Part shown: positions 7,316 to 15,230 of the stretch, in pieces
Position numbering within the stretch: the first letter of the stretch is position 1
How the letters are laid out: each line of letters starts with the position of its first letter
Made by a program: the position numbers and the translations under genes
The notes under the pieces: model-generated
What the model saw: the letters and a program-made list of their open reading frames with translations, nothing else
Told to the model about the DNA's origin: nothing
The model's database searches: none
NCBI RefSeq assembly: GCF_051900535.1
Contig: NZ_JBHZGI010000002.1
Coordinates: 310,001-374,000 of the forward strand
Direction: 5' to 3'
Length of the DNA: 64,000 bases
Source of the DNA: Frateuria_A sp051900535
Lineage (GTDB): Bacteria; Pseudomonadota; Gammaproteobacteria; Xanthomonadales; Rhodanobacteraceae

Positions 7316-9632
7316 GCTCGGCCTGCGCGTGCGGCGCCATCAGGATGGAAAGGCAGAAGTGGAAGGCCACGCCCAGGCTGACGGTGAGGCCGATCGCCCG
7401 CAGCACGGGGATGGTCGCCCAGGCCAGCATGCCGAACACCAGCAGCGCCGACAGCACGCACACCAGCGTGGCGTGCAACGTGCGCCGCTGCTCGGCGGCA
7501 TCGCCGGTGTCGCGTTCGAAGAACAGCGCGTAGTGCAGGCCCAGGCCACCGGCCAGGATCAGCGCGACGAGGTGGAACAGCGAGATCTGCACGCCTGCCA
7601 CCCGTTCGACCGCCAGCACCAGGAAGGTCGCCAGGGTCATCGGCGCCAGCACGTGCCAGGCCCGGCGCAGGCTGCGCAGGGCGAAGCTGATGGTCAGCAC
7701 CAGCAGGATCGTGGCGGCCAGCAACGCCTGCAGGATGCGCGTGCGGTAGGCGATCACCAGCGATTCGGCTGCGCCCTTCAGATCCAGCACGCGCACGGTG
7801 CCGCCGCTGCCCCGGGCCAGCGTCGCCAGCGTCGCGGCATCGTGCACGCCGCTGACCGTACCCAGGCCGAGCCAGTGGCCGTCGCGTTCGACCAGCATCG
7901 CGGCCAGGCGCTGGCCCAGCGGACTGGCTGCGAAGGCCTTCGGGGCCAACGGCGGCAGACTGCGCGCGGTCTCCACGTCGGCCACGAAAGGGGCGAACAG
8001 GTCGCGCCGGAACGGCAGGCCATCGGTGGCCTCGGCGAGCGACTTCTCCAGTGACGCGCGATCTGGCAGTTTCTGCTGGCGCGCGCTCTGCGTGGCTGCG
8101 CTGGGAAGGTAGCGCGAGGGCAATTCGATCGCATCGACGGCCTTGTTCGCAACCAGCGCGTCCGCTTTCGGCTCGAGCCGTTCGGACAGCGCGAGCACCG
8201 CCTCGGGCGTGGCTGCCTCCAGCACCAGCAGGTAACGCACGTCCGGCGCGCCGAGCGCCGAGCGCAGGCGGGCGTCGCGCAGCAGCAGGTCGGTCGGCAG
8301 CGGCGTGAGCGCAGCCAGGTCGTTCTGCCAGAACGGCCCGCGCCCCAGTGCGAGCAACGCCACGATGACGACGGCGACCGCCCACGGGATCCAGCGCGGG
8401 CGCGGCAGGCCGTCGACCACCCCGCGCAGGCGCTTGAGCCACGGCAGCGCGGCGACATCGCGCACCCGGATCGGCAGCAGGTACGGCAGCAGGTAGCGCG
8501 TGCTGAAACCGGCGGCGAGCAGCCCGACGATCGTGAACACGGCCAGCTGCTTCAGACCGTTGACGCCCGAAGCGTAGAACGCGAGGTAGGCGATGCACGC
8601 CGAGGCGATGGCGGTGAGCAGCAACGACCACAGGTCGCGCACGCTCGCCACCGCATCCTCGCCGGCGCGGCGGTGGCTCAGTACACGGATGGGATATTCC
8701 TGCGCCACACCCAGCAGCGTGAAACCGAACGCCAGGGTGATGCCGTGCACCTGCGGGTAGATCAGCGTCAGCGCCGCGATGCCGGCCAACGCGCCACTGG
8801 CCACCGGCAGCGCCGCCAGCAGCAGCGAGCCGATGCTGCGATAGGCCAGCAGCAACAGCACGATGAAGCCCACCGTGGAGATGCGGCCGATCCAGTCGGC
8901 CTGGTTGCGCGTCTGCGAGCTGGCGACCACGCTGAAGTAGCCCGGGCCCGACACGGTCAACTTCGCCTCGCGGCCGCCAGGCAACCCATGCAGTGCCTGC
9001 TCGATGCCGCCGATGGCCGCCTGTTGCGCATCGGGATCGAAGCCGGGCGCGCGGGTCTGCACCAGCAACAGCGCCTCGCCTTGTGGGGAGAACCACACGC
9101 CGTCGCGGATCTGCGGCGAGCGCGCCGGCGCCCAGCGCTGTGCGAGCTTGAGCACTTCCAGCGTGGGGTCGCGCGGCAGCAGGCCCTTGAACAGGCTGGC
9201 CGCCGGCGAGCCGAGTTCGTCCAGGCGTTGCTGCAGCTCGTCGCCCAGGAACGCCGCGTCGAGCGCATGCGTGTCCAGCGTGGGCGAGAGCAGGTAGCGG
9301 TAGGGCAGCAGCTTCGGATCGAGCGCGGTGAGGTCGAAGCTGCCGTTGAGCACCTGCGCGTAACGCGGGTCGGCCTTGAGCTTCGTCGCGAGCGCCTGGC
9401 TCAGCTTCGCCAGCATGGTTTCGTCCTTGCCGGTGATCGCCAGCAACAGCAGGCGCGAACCGGGGCCCTCGCCCACCTGTTCCATCAGCAGGCGCTGGTC
9501 GGGCGTGGTCGGTGCGGGCATGAAGCTGCGCAGGTCGGTGCCGACCTGAAGATGCTTCACGACCCACAGCCCCAGCAGGGCCAGTACCAGCAGCCATCCG
9601 GCCAGCAGCGCGACGCGCGCGCGCAACGGCAT
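7299..9632 (-). CDS. MMPL/RND-type exporter of the polyene cluster
   Basis: This 777-residue inner-membrane protein of the MMPL/RND superfamily has a first helix at residues 6-26 (VALLAGWLLVLALLGLWVV), a large periplasmic loop, then blocks of hydrophobic helices, with the arrangement duplicated in the second half. The ATG at 9632 was chosen because it places the membrane helix at the N-terminus, two bases from the LolA-like stop; the frame extends upstream without sense. Aryl-polyene and xanthomonadin clusters encode such an exporter, thought to move the finished polyene lipid across the inner membrane. Its neighbours, a LolA-like protein and an acyltransferase, fit that role. Confidence 0.88.
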   Translation of the reverse strand: MPLRARVALLAGWLLVLALLGLWVVKHLQVGTDLRSFMPAPTTPDQRLLMEQVGEGPGSRLLLLAITGKDETMLAKLSQALATKLKADPRYAQVLNGSFDLTALDPKLLPYRYLLSPTLDTHALDAAFLGDELQQRLDELGSPAASLFKGLLPRDPTLEVLKLAQRWAPARSPQIRDGVWFSPQGEALLLVQTRAPGFDPDAQQAAIGGIEQALHGLPGGREAKLTVSGPGYFSVVASSQTRNQADWIGRISTVGFIVLLLLAYRSIGSLLLAALPVASGALAGIAALTLIYPQVHGITLAFGFTLLGVAQEYPIRVLSHRRAGEDAVASVRDLWSLLLTAIASACIAYLAFYASGVNGLKQLAVFTIVGLLAAGFSTRYLLPYLLPIRVRDVAALPWLKRLRGVVDGLPRPRWIPWAVAVVIVALLALGRGPFWQNDLAALTPLPTDLLLRDARLRSALGAPDVRYLLVLEAATPEAVLALSERLEPKADALVANKAVDAIELPSRYLPSAATQSARQQKLPDRASLEKSLAEATDGLPFRRDLFAPFVADVETARSLPPLAPKAFAASPLGQRLAAMLVERDGHWLGLGTVSGVHDAATLATLARGSGGTVRVLDLKGAAESLVIAYRTRILQALLAATILLVLTISFALRSLRRAWHVLAPMTLATFLVLAVERVAGVQISLFHLVALILAGGLGLHYALFFERDTGDAAEQRRTLHATLVCVLSALLVFGMLAWATIPVLRAIGLTVSLGVAFHFCLSILMAPHAQAEHAAEE

Positions 9633-9634
9633 GT

Positions 9635-10273
9635 TCAGGTGCCCTTGCAGAGCGTGGCGAGGGCCTCGCGGGTGGGTTCGGCCGGCATCTTCGCGGCCAG
9701 GCTGCCGAGCAGGTCGATGGCGACATCGCCGTCCGCTTCCTGCATCCACATGCAGCGTGCCTCGTCGCCCTTGCCGTCGATGCGGATGGTGGCGACGGTG
9801 CGCGCGACCTCCAGATCACGCGGGGTCAGCGTGAGCGTCCAGGCGCCCGTGGCGTCGCCGCGACGGGCGATCGCGAAGGCCTGGCGCAGGTGGCCCGGGT
9901 CGCCGCCGAGCAGCGCCACGAAGCTGTCCACCAGCACTTTCAGCTGCGGTGCGCGCTCCAGCGAGAAGCTGCGCTCACCCTTGCCTTCACGCTGCTGGGT
10001 GACCTTGCCGTCGGCGATGCGCGCGGTCTCTTCGTGCGGTTTGGTGACGTGGCGCTCGAGCGTGTCGCCGCCCAGCCAGGCCAGTTCGCCGGAGACCACC
10101 AGCGGACGGTCGAGCACCTGCATGAAGCGCGCTTCGGCGAACGCGGTGCGCGCGGGCGCGGGACGGCCCAGCTGGCTGATCAGCGCATCGGTGGCGTCAG
10201 GTGCCGAGGCGTTCGCCGAGCAGGTCAGGGCCAGAGTGCACAGGACCGCGCTGATCTTGCTGCCAGAAGTCAT
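9635..10273 (-). CDS. LolA-like outer membrane lipoprotein carrier family protein
   Basis: This 212-residue protein begins with an apparent signal peptide (ISAVLCTLALTCSANA), so it should be periplasmic. The mature domain has the half-barrel pattern of the LolA-like family: FAEARFMQVLDRPLVVSGEL early, then LTLTPRD and repeated beta strands. In aryl-polyene clusters a LolA homologue is thought to shuttle the polyene lipid to the outer membrane, partnering the MMPL exporter that starts two bases after its stop. The ATG at 10273 gives a good signal peptide, but it means that the first 77 bases overlap the end of the acyltransferase gene in another frame, which is long for such an overlap. Confidence 0.83.
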   Translation of the reverse strand: MTSGSKISAVLCTLALTCSANASAPDATDALISQLGRPAPARTAFAEARFMQVLDRPLVVSGELAWLGGDTLERHVTKPHEETARIADGKVTQQREGKGERSFSLERAPQLKVLVDSFVALLGGDPGHLRQAFAIARRGDATGAWTLTLTPRDLEVARTVATIRIDGKGDEARCMWMQEADGDVAIDLLGSLAAKMPAEPTREALATLCKGT

Positions 10274-11150
10274 AGAAGTTGAACCAGTTGTAGGGGGCCA
10301 CGTGGACGTAATGCTCCAACCGCTGGGCATAACGGGCGATGAGCGCATCCAGCGCCGGACCACGGGCGTGGCGCGGGATATCCACCTGGTCCACCAGCGG
10401 CTCGAACACCAGGCGGTAGCGCCGGCCACCCAGGTACAGCCCGAAGCACAGCACCACCGGCACCTTCAGCGAATGGGCCAGAAGCCAGGGACCGACCGGG
10501 AACGGCGCGCCCTGGCCGAGGAACGGTGCGTGGCGCAACGCCTCGTGGCTGCGCCCGCGATCGGCCAGCAGCGCGACCAGTGCGCCTTGCTGGCAGGCTT
10601 CGGCGATCGCCAGGGTGATCGAGGTGCCGTCCTGCGAGGCGTCGATCACGCAGGCGCCCACTTCCGGCGCCAGCGCTTCGAGCAATTCGGTCATCGCCGG
10701 GGTCTTCTGCTTGTCCAGCAGCACGCGCAACGGCATCTGCGGGCGTCGCGCGCCGATCGCGCGCAGCGCCTCGAAACTGCCCTGGTGGGAGCCGAACAGC
10801 AGCACGCCATGCCCTCGCGCCAGGCGTTCGTCGAGCATCTCCAGCCCGACCGTCTCGATCTCGAAGTGCTTCTCGCCGTGGGCGAGCAGGAAGATCCGGT
10901 CCATGATCGTGGCGGCGAAGCAATGGATGTGCCGCATCACCTGCCAGGACGAGGCGCGCCGACCGAACACGCGGCTCAGGTAGGCGCGCGAGGCGGCGCG
11001 CTCGGGGCCGCGGCGCAGGAAGAAGTAGAGCGTGATCGGGTAGAGAAACAGCCGTCCGAAACGCCGCCCGCCGTACAGCGCGATGTTGCGGATCAGCCAC
11101 AGCGCGAAACGTCCGCCGCCTTCGGGCCGGCTTTGCCAATGCTGGGTCAT
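10197..11150 (-). CDS. LpxL/HtrB-like lysophospholipid acyltransferase of the polyene cluster
   Basis: This 317-residue protein belongs to the LpxL/HtrB-type acyltransferase family. Visible marks are an N-terminal hydrophobic region (GRLFLYPITLYFFL), GSHQGSFEAL as the catalytic HxxxxE/D-type motif, ALLADRGRS, and the C-terminal YNWFNFYDFW that is common in cluster members. In xanthomonadin/aryl-polyene pathways this enzyme is believed to attach the polyene to a lipid carrier. It is tightly coupled: four-base overlap with the upstream hotdog gene and a 77-base overlap with the LolA-like gene downstream. A second LpxL-like gene at 54144-55031 lies in a lipid A context, so this copy is probably pathway-specific. 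Confidence 0.85.
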   Translation of the reverse strand: MTQHWQSRPEGGGRFALWLIRNIALYGGRRFGRLFLYPITLYFFLRRGPERAASRAYLSRVFGRRASSWQVMRHIHCFAATIMDRIFLLAHGEKHFEIETVGLEMLDERLARGHGVLLFGSHQGSFEALRAIGARRPQMPLRVLLDKQKTPAMTELLEALAPEVGACVIDASQDGTSITLAIAEACQQGALVALLADRGRSHEALRHAPFLGQGAPFPVGPWLLAHSLKVPVVLCFGLYLGGRRYRLVFEPLVDQVDIPRHARGPALDALIARYAQRLEHYVHVAPYNWFNFYDFWQQDQRGPVHSGPDLLGERLGT

Positions 11151-11452
11151 GCGTCAGTCGCTCCCTCGACCAGGCCGCGCGCCAGCAGAGTGCCGTCGCG
11201 ACGTACTTCGAAGCGTACCTGCGCGCCGGCCGGCGTCAATTCCAGTTCGGCCGACTCCTCCGGCTGGAGCGGCGCGACGAACTTGGCCTCGCGTACGCAG
11301 GCCAGCCGCTGGCCGCGCCAGGCACGCAGGGCGTCGGCGACCTGTTCGAGCAGCAGCACGCCGGCGACCAGCGGGCGCCCCGGAAAGTGGCCTGCCAGGC
11401 TCGGGTGGCCGGCCGCGAAGGAAAAAGTGGTGTGGTAGCTGTCGGTACTCAT
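11147..11452 (-). CDS. Short hotdog dehydratase-like protein (ApeI/FabZ-like)
   Basis: This 101-residue single hotdog domain carries GHFPGRPLVAGVLLLEQ, the FabA/FabZ signature in which the His and the helix Glu form the active site. It is shorter than FabZ (~150) and matches the small ApeI-type dehydratases of aryl-polyene clusters. It overlaps both neighbours by four bases (ATGA), the membrane protein upstream and the acyltransferase downstream. The proposed role is dehydration of 3-hydroxyacyl-ACP intermediates; a thioesterase-like role is possible but less likely given the HFPGRP motif. Confidence 0.85.
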   Translation of the reverse strand: MSTDSYHTTFSFAAGHPSLAGHFPGRPLVAGVLLLEQVADALRAWRGQRLACVREAKFVAPLQPEESAELELTPAGAQVRFEVRRDGTLLARGLVEGATDA

Positions 11453-12228
11453 GGCTCGCGGTTCCTGCCGCGGATCAGCTGGGGCCAGCGTAGCGCCAGC
11501 CGGTGCAACAAATCATGCAGGCCCAGGTGCGGCAGGTGCCGCAAGTGCCAGCGACGGAAGATGTATTCCAGGATGAACACCAGCGCCATCAACAGATAGG
11601 CGCCCAGGTGCACGTAGCCCTGGACCCATGGCTGCGGCAGCGGCCAGGGCGAAGGGGCGCCCATCCTTTCGAGCAGGCCCCCCGGTACCTGGCACGACAG
11701 CAGAACGCCCAGCAGCAGCGCCTGGGCGGTCAACAGCAAGCTCCAGAACGCGGTGAGCCCGCGCGCATAGGGGACGATGCCCGGCATGGCCAGCCGTGGC
11801 GCGCCTTCGATCGCCTCGATGAACTGCGCCACCAGCGGCTGGCGCCCCGCCCGCAGGGTCCGTCCGAACACCCAAGCCAGCAGCAGGTTCAACAGTACGG
11901 GCACCGCGTCGAGAACCAGCGAGGCCAGGCCGCGCGAAGCGAGCCAGCCCAACATGCCGGACAGAGCCAGCCACAGCAGCCAGGCCGCCGGGCGGCGGTC
12001 ACGCAGAGCCGGCCACCACAACAAGCCCAGCAGCAGCGACAGCGCCGCCAGCGAGAGCAATTGCCGGTGCATTAAGGCGCCGGCGACGGCCAGCAACGGA
12101 TAGGCGAGCAACAGCGGCAGCGGGCGCTTGCCGGGGCGCCGGGCTTTGGACATGACGTGCGCGTGCATCAGTGGTGGAAAAGTCGATGATCCGCGCGATG
12201 GGTTGGCGAGCGCGTCACGAGGACGCAT
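11449..12228 (-). CDS. Polytopic membrane protein of the polyene cluster (COG4648-like)
   Basis: This protein of up to 259 residues has about five to six hydrophobic segments (for example LPLLLAYPLLAVAGALM, LAALSLLLGLLWWP, WLLWLALSGMLGWLA, FWSLLLTAQALLLGVLL, YLLMALVFILEYIF) and a basic C-terminus. Such a membrane protein is a constant, functionally undefined member of aryl-polyene and xanthomonadin clusters. The start is uncertain: ATGs at 12228, 12168 and 12153 are all in frame and none has a convincing ribosome-binding site; 12153 gives the most compact protein. It lies between the ACP gene and the small hotdog gene. Confidence 0.8.
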   Translation of the reverse strand: MRPRDALANPSRGSSTFPPLMHAHVMSKARRPGKRPLPLLLAYPLLAVAGALMHRQLLSLAALSLLLGLLWWPALRDRRPAAWLLWLALSGMLGWLASRGLASLVLDAVPVLLNLLLAWVFGRTLRAGRQPLVAQFIEAIEGAPRLAMPGIVPYARGLTAFWSLLLTAQALLLGVLLSCQVPGGLLERMGAPSPWPLPQPWVQGYVHLGAYLLMALVFILEYIFRRWHLRHLPHLGLHDLLHRLALRWPQLIRGRNREP

Positions 12229-12238
12229 ACGCGCCAGC

Positions 12239-12508
12239 TCAAGCGGCGCGGTTCTGCTCGATGTGCGCCGAGAGCGTGGCCAGGCTCGTGAAGATGCGCT
12301 TGTTCTCCGGGTTGTCCGAGCGCAGCTGGAAGCCGTAGCGCTTGGACACCGCCAACGCGATTTCCAGCGCGTCGATCGAATCCAGTCCCAGATCGCCGCC
12401 GAACAGCGGTGCGTCCGGGTCGATCTGTTCGGGTGCGACCGATTCCAGATTCAGGCTCTGGACGATCAAGGTGGCCAGCTCGAGCTGGACCGCAGTCTGT
12501 TCTGCCAT
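12239..12508 (-). CDS. Acyl carrier protein of the xanthomonadin/aryl-polyene pathway (XanC-like)
   Basis: This 89-residue acyl carrier protein carries the growing polyene as a thioester on phosphopantetheine. The attachment site is Ser44 in GLDSIDALEIAL. Its N-terminus (LATLIVQSLNLESVAPEQIDPDAPLF) is that of cluster ACPs rather than housekeeping AcpP. The ATG at 12508 is preceded by a GGAA-type ribosome-binding stretch. It is the first gene of the minus-strand cluster and faces the XanB2-like gene across a ~90-base divergent region, which probably holds both promoters, although I cannot assign them with confidence. In Xanthomonas the equivalent ACP accepts a 3-hydroxybenzoyl starter. Confidence 0.87.
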   Translation of the reverse strand: MAEQTAVQLELATLIVQSLNLESVAPEQIDPDAPLFGGDLGLDSIDALEIALAVSKRYGFQLRSDNPENKRIFTSLATLSAHIEQNRAA

Positions 12509-12598
12509 GCTTTTTTCCGTACCCCATGCGTGCCTCCCCCCGGCGGCAACCGGCGCGGAGTGTAACATAGCGGCCTGTTGCTCCTGGTTTGGCAATGC

Positions 12599-13591
12599 AT
12601 GATGCAGGGTTGTGAAAACGCACTGGCCGAACCGCTGCCGCGCCGCGCGCCGCGGGTCGCCTATCGCAGCGGTGAGGCGGCTACGGTGCTGGCCGAGTAC
12701 GGCACGCTGGCGGTGTTCGGGTTCGGTAGCGGCGCGCCGGCGAGCGAGGATCCGCGCTGGTTGCGCGTGGCGCTGGAGAGTTTCGACGCGCCGGCGTCGC
12801 TGGAGCTTTGGCAAGTCGATGCCGAGGTGGACCACGGCCGCGACGGCGATGTGCGCTGGGCGGCCGGCGGCGGCTGGCTGTTCGCCGCGGTGGAGCTGGA
12901 CGAAGCCGCCCATGGTGGCCCCGGTCCCGCGGCGACCCATGCCTACCACGCGTTGCGCCGGCTGGTCGAAGGCCGCGCCGAACGGCACGTGCTGCGAATC
13001 TGGAATTACCTGGAGGCGATCAACCAGGGCGAAGGAGACGCCGAGCGTTACAAGCTGTTCTGCGAAGGCCGCGCCACCGGCATGGGCGGGTTCTTCACCG
13101 AGGGTTACCCGGCCGCCACCGCGATCGGCCACCACGGACCGCGCGGCCGCCTGCAGGTGTACCTGCTGGCGTGCGATCAGCCGGGCGAGCGGATCGAGAA
13201 CCCGCGACAGGTCAGCGCCTGGTGCTACCCGCGCCAGTACGGCCGCACGCCGCCGAGCTTCGCCCGCGCGATGCTGCTGCCGGCGCAGGATGCACTGGCG
13301 ATTTCCGGCACGGCGGCCGTGGTCGGCCACGCCTCGGCGCATGAGGACGACCTGCAAGCGCAGCTCGAGGAGACCTTCACCAACCTCGAGGCGCTGCTGG
13401 CGCGCGGTCGCCTCGCACCCGGCTTCGATACCCACTCGCCGCTGAAGGCATACGTGCGCCATCCGGCCGACGCCGCGCAGGTGCGCGAGTTCATCACCCG
13501 GCGCCTGCCCGGCGTGCCGGTGCTGCTGCTCCACGGCGACATCTGCCGCACCGAACTGCTGGTGGAGATCGACGGCTGGCGTTACGCCTGA
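12599..13591 (+). CDS. xanB2: Chorismatase (chorismate lyase/hydrolase) of the XanB2/FkbO/Hyg5 family
   Basis: This 330-residue cytosolic enzyme converts chorismate to hydroxybenzoates plus pyruvate. XanB2 in Xanthomonas gives 3-hydroxybenzoate (starter for xanthomonadin) and 4-hydroxybenzoate (for ubiquinone). Family motifs are in order: RIWNYLEAINQGEGD (~133-147), FCEGRATGMGGFFTEGYPAATAIG (about 154-177; read as FCEGRATGMG then GFFTEGYPAATAIG), SAWCYPRQYGRTPPSFARAM (206-225), AISGTAAVVGHAS (234-246) and a closing LHGDICRTELLVEIDG (311-326). It diverges from the ACP-led cluster, as expected for shared pathway control. The start is at the first ATG of an ATGATG pair; one further upstream ATG (12578) is in frame. 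Its presence is the best single clue that the cluster makes a xanthomonadin-like pigment. Confidence 0.92.
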   Translation: MMQGCENALAEPLPRRAPRVAYRSGEAATVLAEYGTLAVFGFGSGAPASEDPRWLRVALESFDAPASLELWQVDAEVDHGRDGDVRWAAGGGWLFAAVELDEAAHGGPGPAATHAYHALRRLVEGRAERHVLRIWNYLEAINQGEGDAERYKLFCEGRATGMGGFFTEGYPAATAIGHHGPRGRLQVYLLACDQPGERIENPRQVSAWCYPRQYGRTPPSFARAMLLPAQDALAISGTAAVVGHASAHEDDLQAQLEETFTNLEALLARGRLAPGFDTHSPLKAYVRHPADAAQVREFITRRLPGVPVLLLHGDICRTELLVEIDGWRYA

Positions 13592-13621
13592 CGCACATCC
13601 CGGGAGGGCCGTGTCGCGGTG

Positions 13622-13796
13622 GTAGGAGCGACACCTGTGCGCGACCGCGCGGCCCGCTCACGCATGTCACACACACAGTGCGCTTCACACTTGCCAGCTT
13701 TCCCAAGCGCAAGGGTGATGGCAGCTCGCGGGAACGCGTGCCCCCGGCCACGCGCGGTCCCGTGCAGACGGCTGTCGCGCACAGGTGCGCTCCTAC
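13622..13796. repeat. Inverted pair of xanthomonad-type palindromic repeats
   Basis: The unit GTAGGAGCGACACCTGTGCGCGAC (split here as GTAGGAGCGACA and CCTGTGCGCGAC) at 13622-13645 is matched in reverse at 13774-13796 with a one-base difference, separated by 128 bases. The element fills the gap between the converging chorismatase and glmU genes, and its right arm covers the glmU stop codon at 13793-13795. It may act as a bidirectional transcript end. The intervening ~130 bases show no gene. Weaker copies occur near 886-907 and 30170-30190. Confidence 0.75.
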
Positions 13797-15166
13797 GGCT
13801 TAGGTTTCTTGATGGGCCGCTTGTAGCCGGAAATCATCTGCTGACGCGCACGCCCGACCGTGAGTTCGCCCTCGGGCGCGTCCTTGGTGATCACGGACCC
13901 TGCGCCGATGGTGGCGTTGGAGCCGATCGTCACCGGCGCGACCAGTGCGCTGTTGGACCCTATGAAGGCGCCATCCTCGATGCGCGTCAGGTGCTTGTTG
14001 GCACCGTCGTAGTTGCAGGTGATGGTGCCTGCGCCCACGTTGACGCCCGCGCCGATGCTCGCGTCGCCCAGGTAGGTGAGGTGGTTCGCCTTGCTGCCTT
14101 CGCCCAGGCTCGCCTGCTTGGTCTCGACGAAGTTCCCGATGTGCACGCCGGCTGCCAATTCGGTGCCAGGACGCAGCCGCGCGAACGGGCCAATGGTGCA
14201 CGGGCCGTGGGTGATGACGCCTTCGAGGTCGCAGTGCGCCAGCACTGCCGTACCGGCGGCCAGCTGCACGTCCTTCAGCCGCACGAACGGACCCACGTGT
14301 ACCTCGTCGCCGAGCGCCACGCGCCCTTCGAGGAGCACGTCGATGTCCAGCTCCACGTCCATGCCGGCATGCACCTGGCCGCGGACATCCAGCCGTGCCG
14401 GGTCGGCCATGCGCACGCCCGCCAGCAAGAGTTCCCGCGTCGCACGGCGACGATGGTGGTCTTCCAGTTCGGTGAGCTGCAGCGGGTTGTTGGCACCGGC
14501 CGCCTCGACCGGATCGGGACATTCGACGCAGGCGGCGGGACGGCCTTCGGCGGCGGCCATCGCGAAGACGTCGGTGAGGTAGTACTCGCCCTGCGCGTTG
14601 TTGCGCTCCAGCCGGCCGATCCACCCACGCAGCGCGACCGCGTCGCCAGCGAGGATGCCGGTGTTGACCAGTCGAATGGCGCGCTGCGCGGCATCGGCGT
14701 CCTTTTCCTCCACCACACCGGCGACGCGACCTTCGGCATCGCGCTGCACGCGACCATAGCCGAAGGGGTTGTCCAGCACGGTGGCAAGCAGCGCCAGGCC
14801 GTCGGCCGCAACCAGCGGCGCCAGTGTGTCAGCGCGCAAGAGCGGCACGTCGCCGTAGAGCACCAGCACGCGTGCACCGTCGGGGATGTGCGCCAGCGCC
14901 TGCGCCACCGCGTGGCCGGTGCCGAGCCGCTCGGCCTGCTCGACCCATCCGATGTCCGGATCGGCGGCGAAAGCGGTGTGCACCTGCTCGCCGGCATGCC
15001 CGTACACGACGTGGATGGTGCTCGGCGACAGCGCCCGGGCGGTCGCCAGCACGTGGCCCAGCAGAGGCTTGCCGGCCAGCGGCATCAGCACCTTGGGCTT
15101 GCGGGATCTCATGCGCTTGCCCTCGCCGGCGGCGAGGATCACGACGTGGAGGGGCGAAGCGGGCAT
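13793..15166 (-). CDS. glmU: Bifunctional UDP-N-acetylglucosamine pyrophosphorylase / glucosamine-1-phosphate N-acetyltransferase
   Basis: This 457-residue cytosolic enzyme makes UDP-GlcNAc from glucosamine-1-phosphate, acetyl-CoA and UTP for peptidoglycan and lipopolysaccharide; the length matches E. coli GlmU (456). The N-terminal uridyltransferase domain starts with VILAAGEGKRMRSRKPKVL, followed by YGDVPLL. The C-terminal left-handed beta-helix has the hexapeptide repeats, with NFVETKQASLGEGSKANHLTYLG (about residues 335-357) and the acetyltransferase residues in GTITCNYDGANKH. The start at 15166 was chosen because residues before MPASPLHVVILAAG have no counterpart in the family. The stop lies inside a palindromic repeat. 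Confidence 0.97.
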   Translation of the reverse strand: MPASPLHVVILAAGEGKRMRSRKPKVLMPLAGKPLLGHVLATARALSPSTIHVVYGHAGEQVHTAFAADPDIGWVEQAERLGTGHAVAQALAHIPDGARVLVLYGDVPLLRADTLAPLVAADGLALLATVLDNPFGYGRVQRDAEGRVAGVVEEKDADAAQRAIRLVNTGILAGDAVALRGWIGRLERNNAQGEYYLTDVFAMAAAEGRPAACVECPDPVEAAGANNPLQLTELEDHHRRRATRELLLAGVRMADPARLDVRGQVHAGMDVELDIDVLLEGRVALGDEVHVGPFVRLKDVQLAAGTAVLAHCDLEGVITHGPCTIGPFARLRPGTELAAGVHIGNFVETKQASLGEGSKANHLTYLGDASIGAGVNVGAGTITCNYDGANKHLTRIEDGAFIGSNSALVAPVTIGSNATIGAGSVITKDAPEGELTVGRARQQMISGYKRPIKKPKP

Positions 15167-15230
15167 GCGGATACCGGTGGAAGCCTTCAACGGGCGCTGA
15201 GGATAACAGCGCGGTCGTGAAGCGGACTGG

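Noticed and set aside
8673..11438. A 921-residue plus-strand open frame opposite the polyene cluster
   Set aside because: Shadow of the MMPL, LolA-like and acyltransferase genes, which have clear family motifs and coupled starts.
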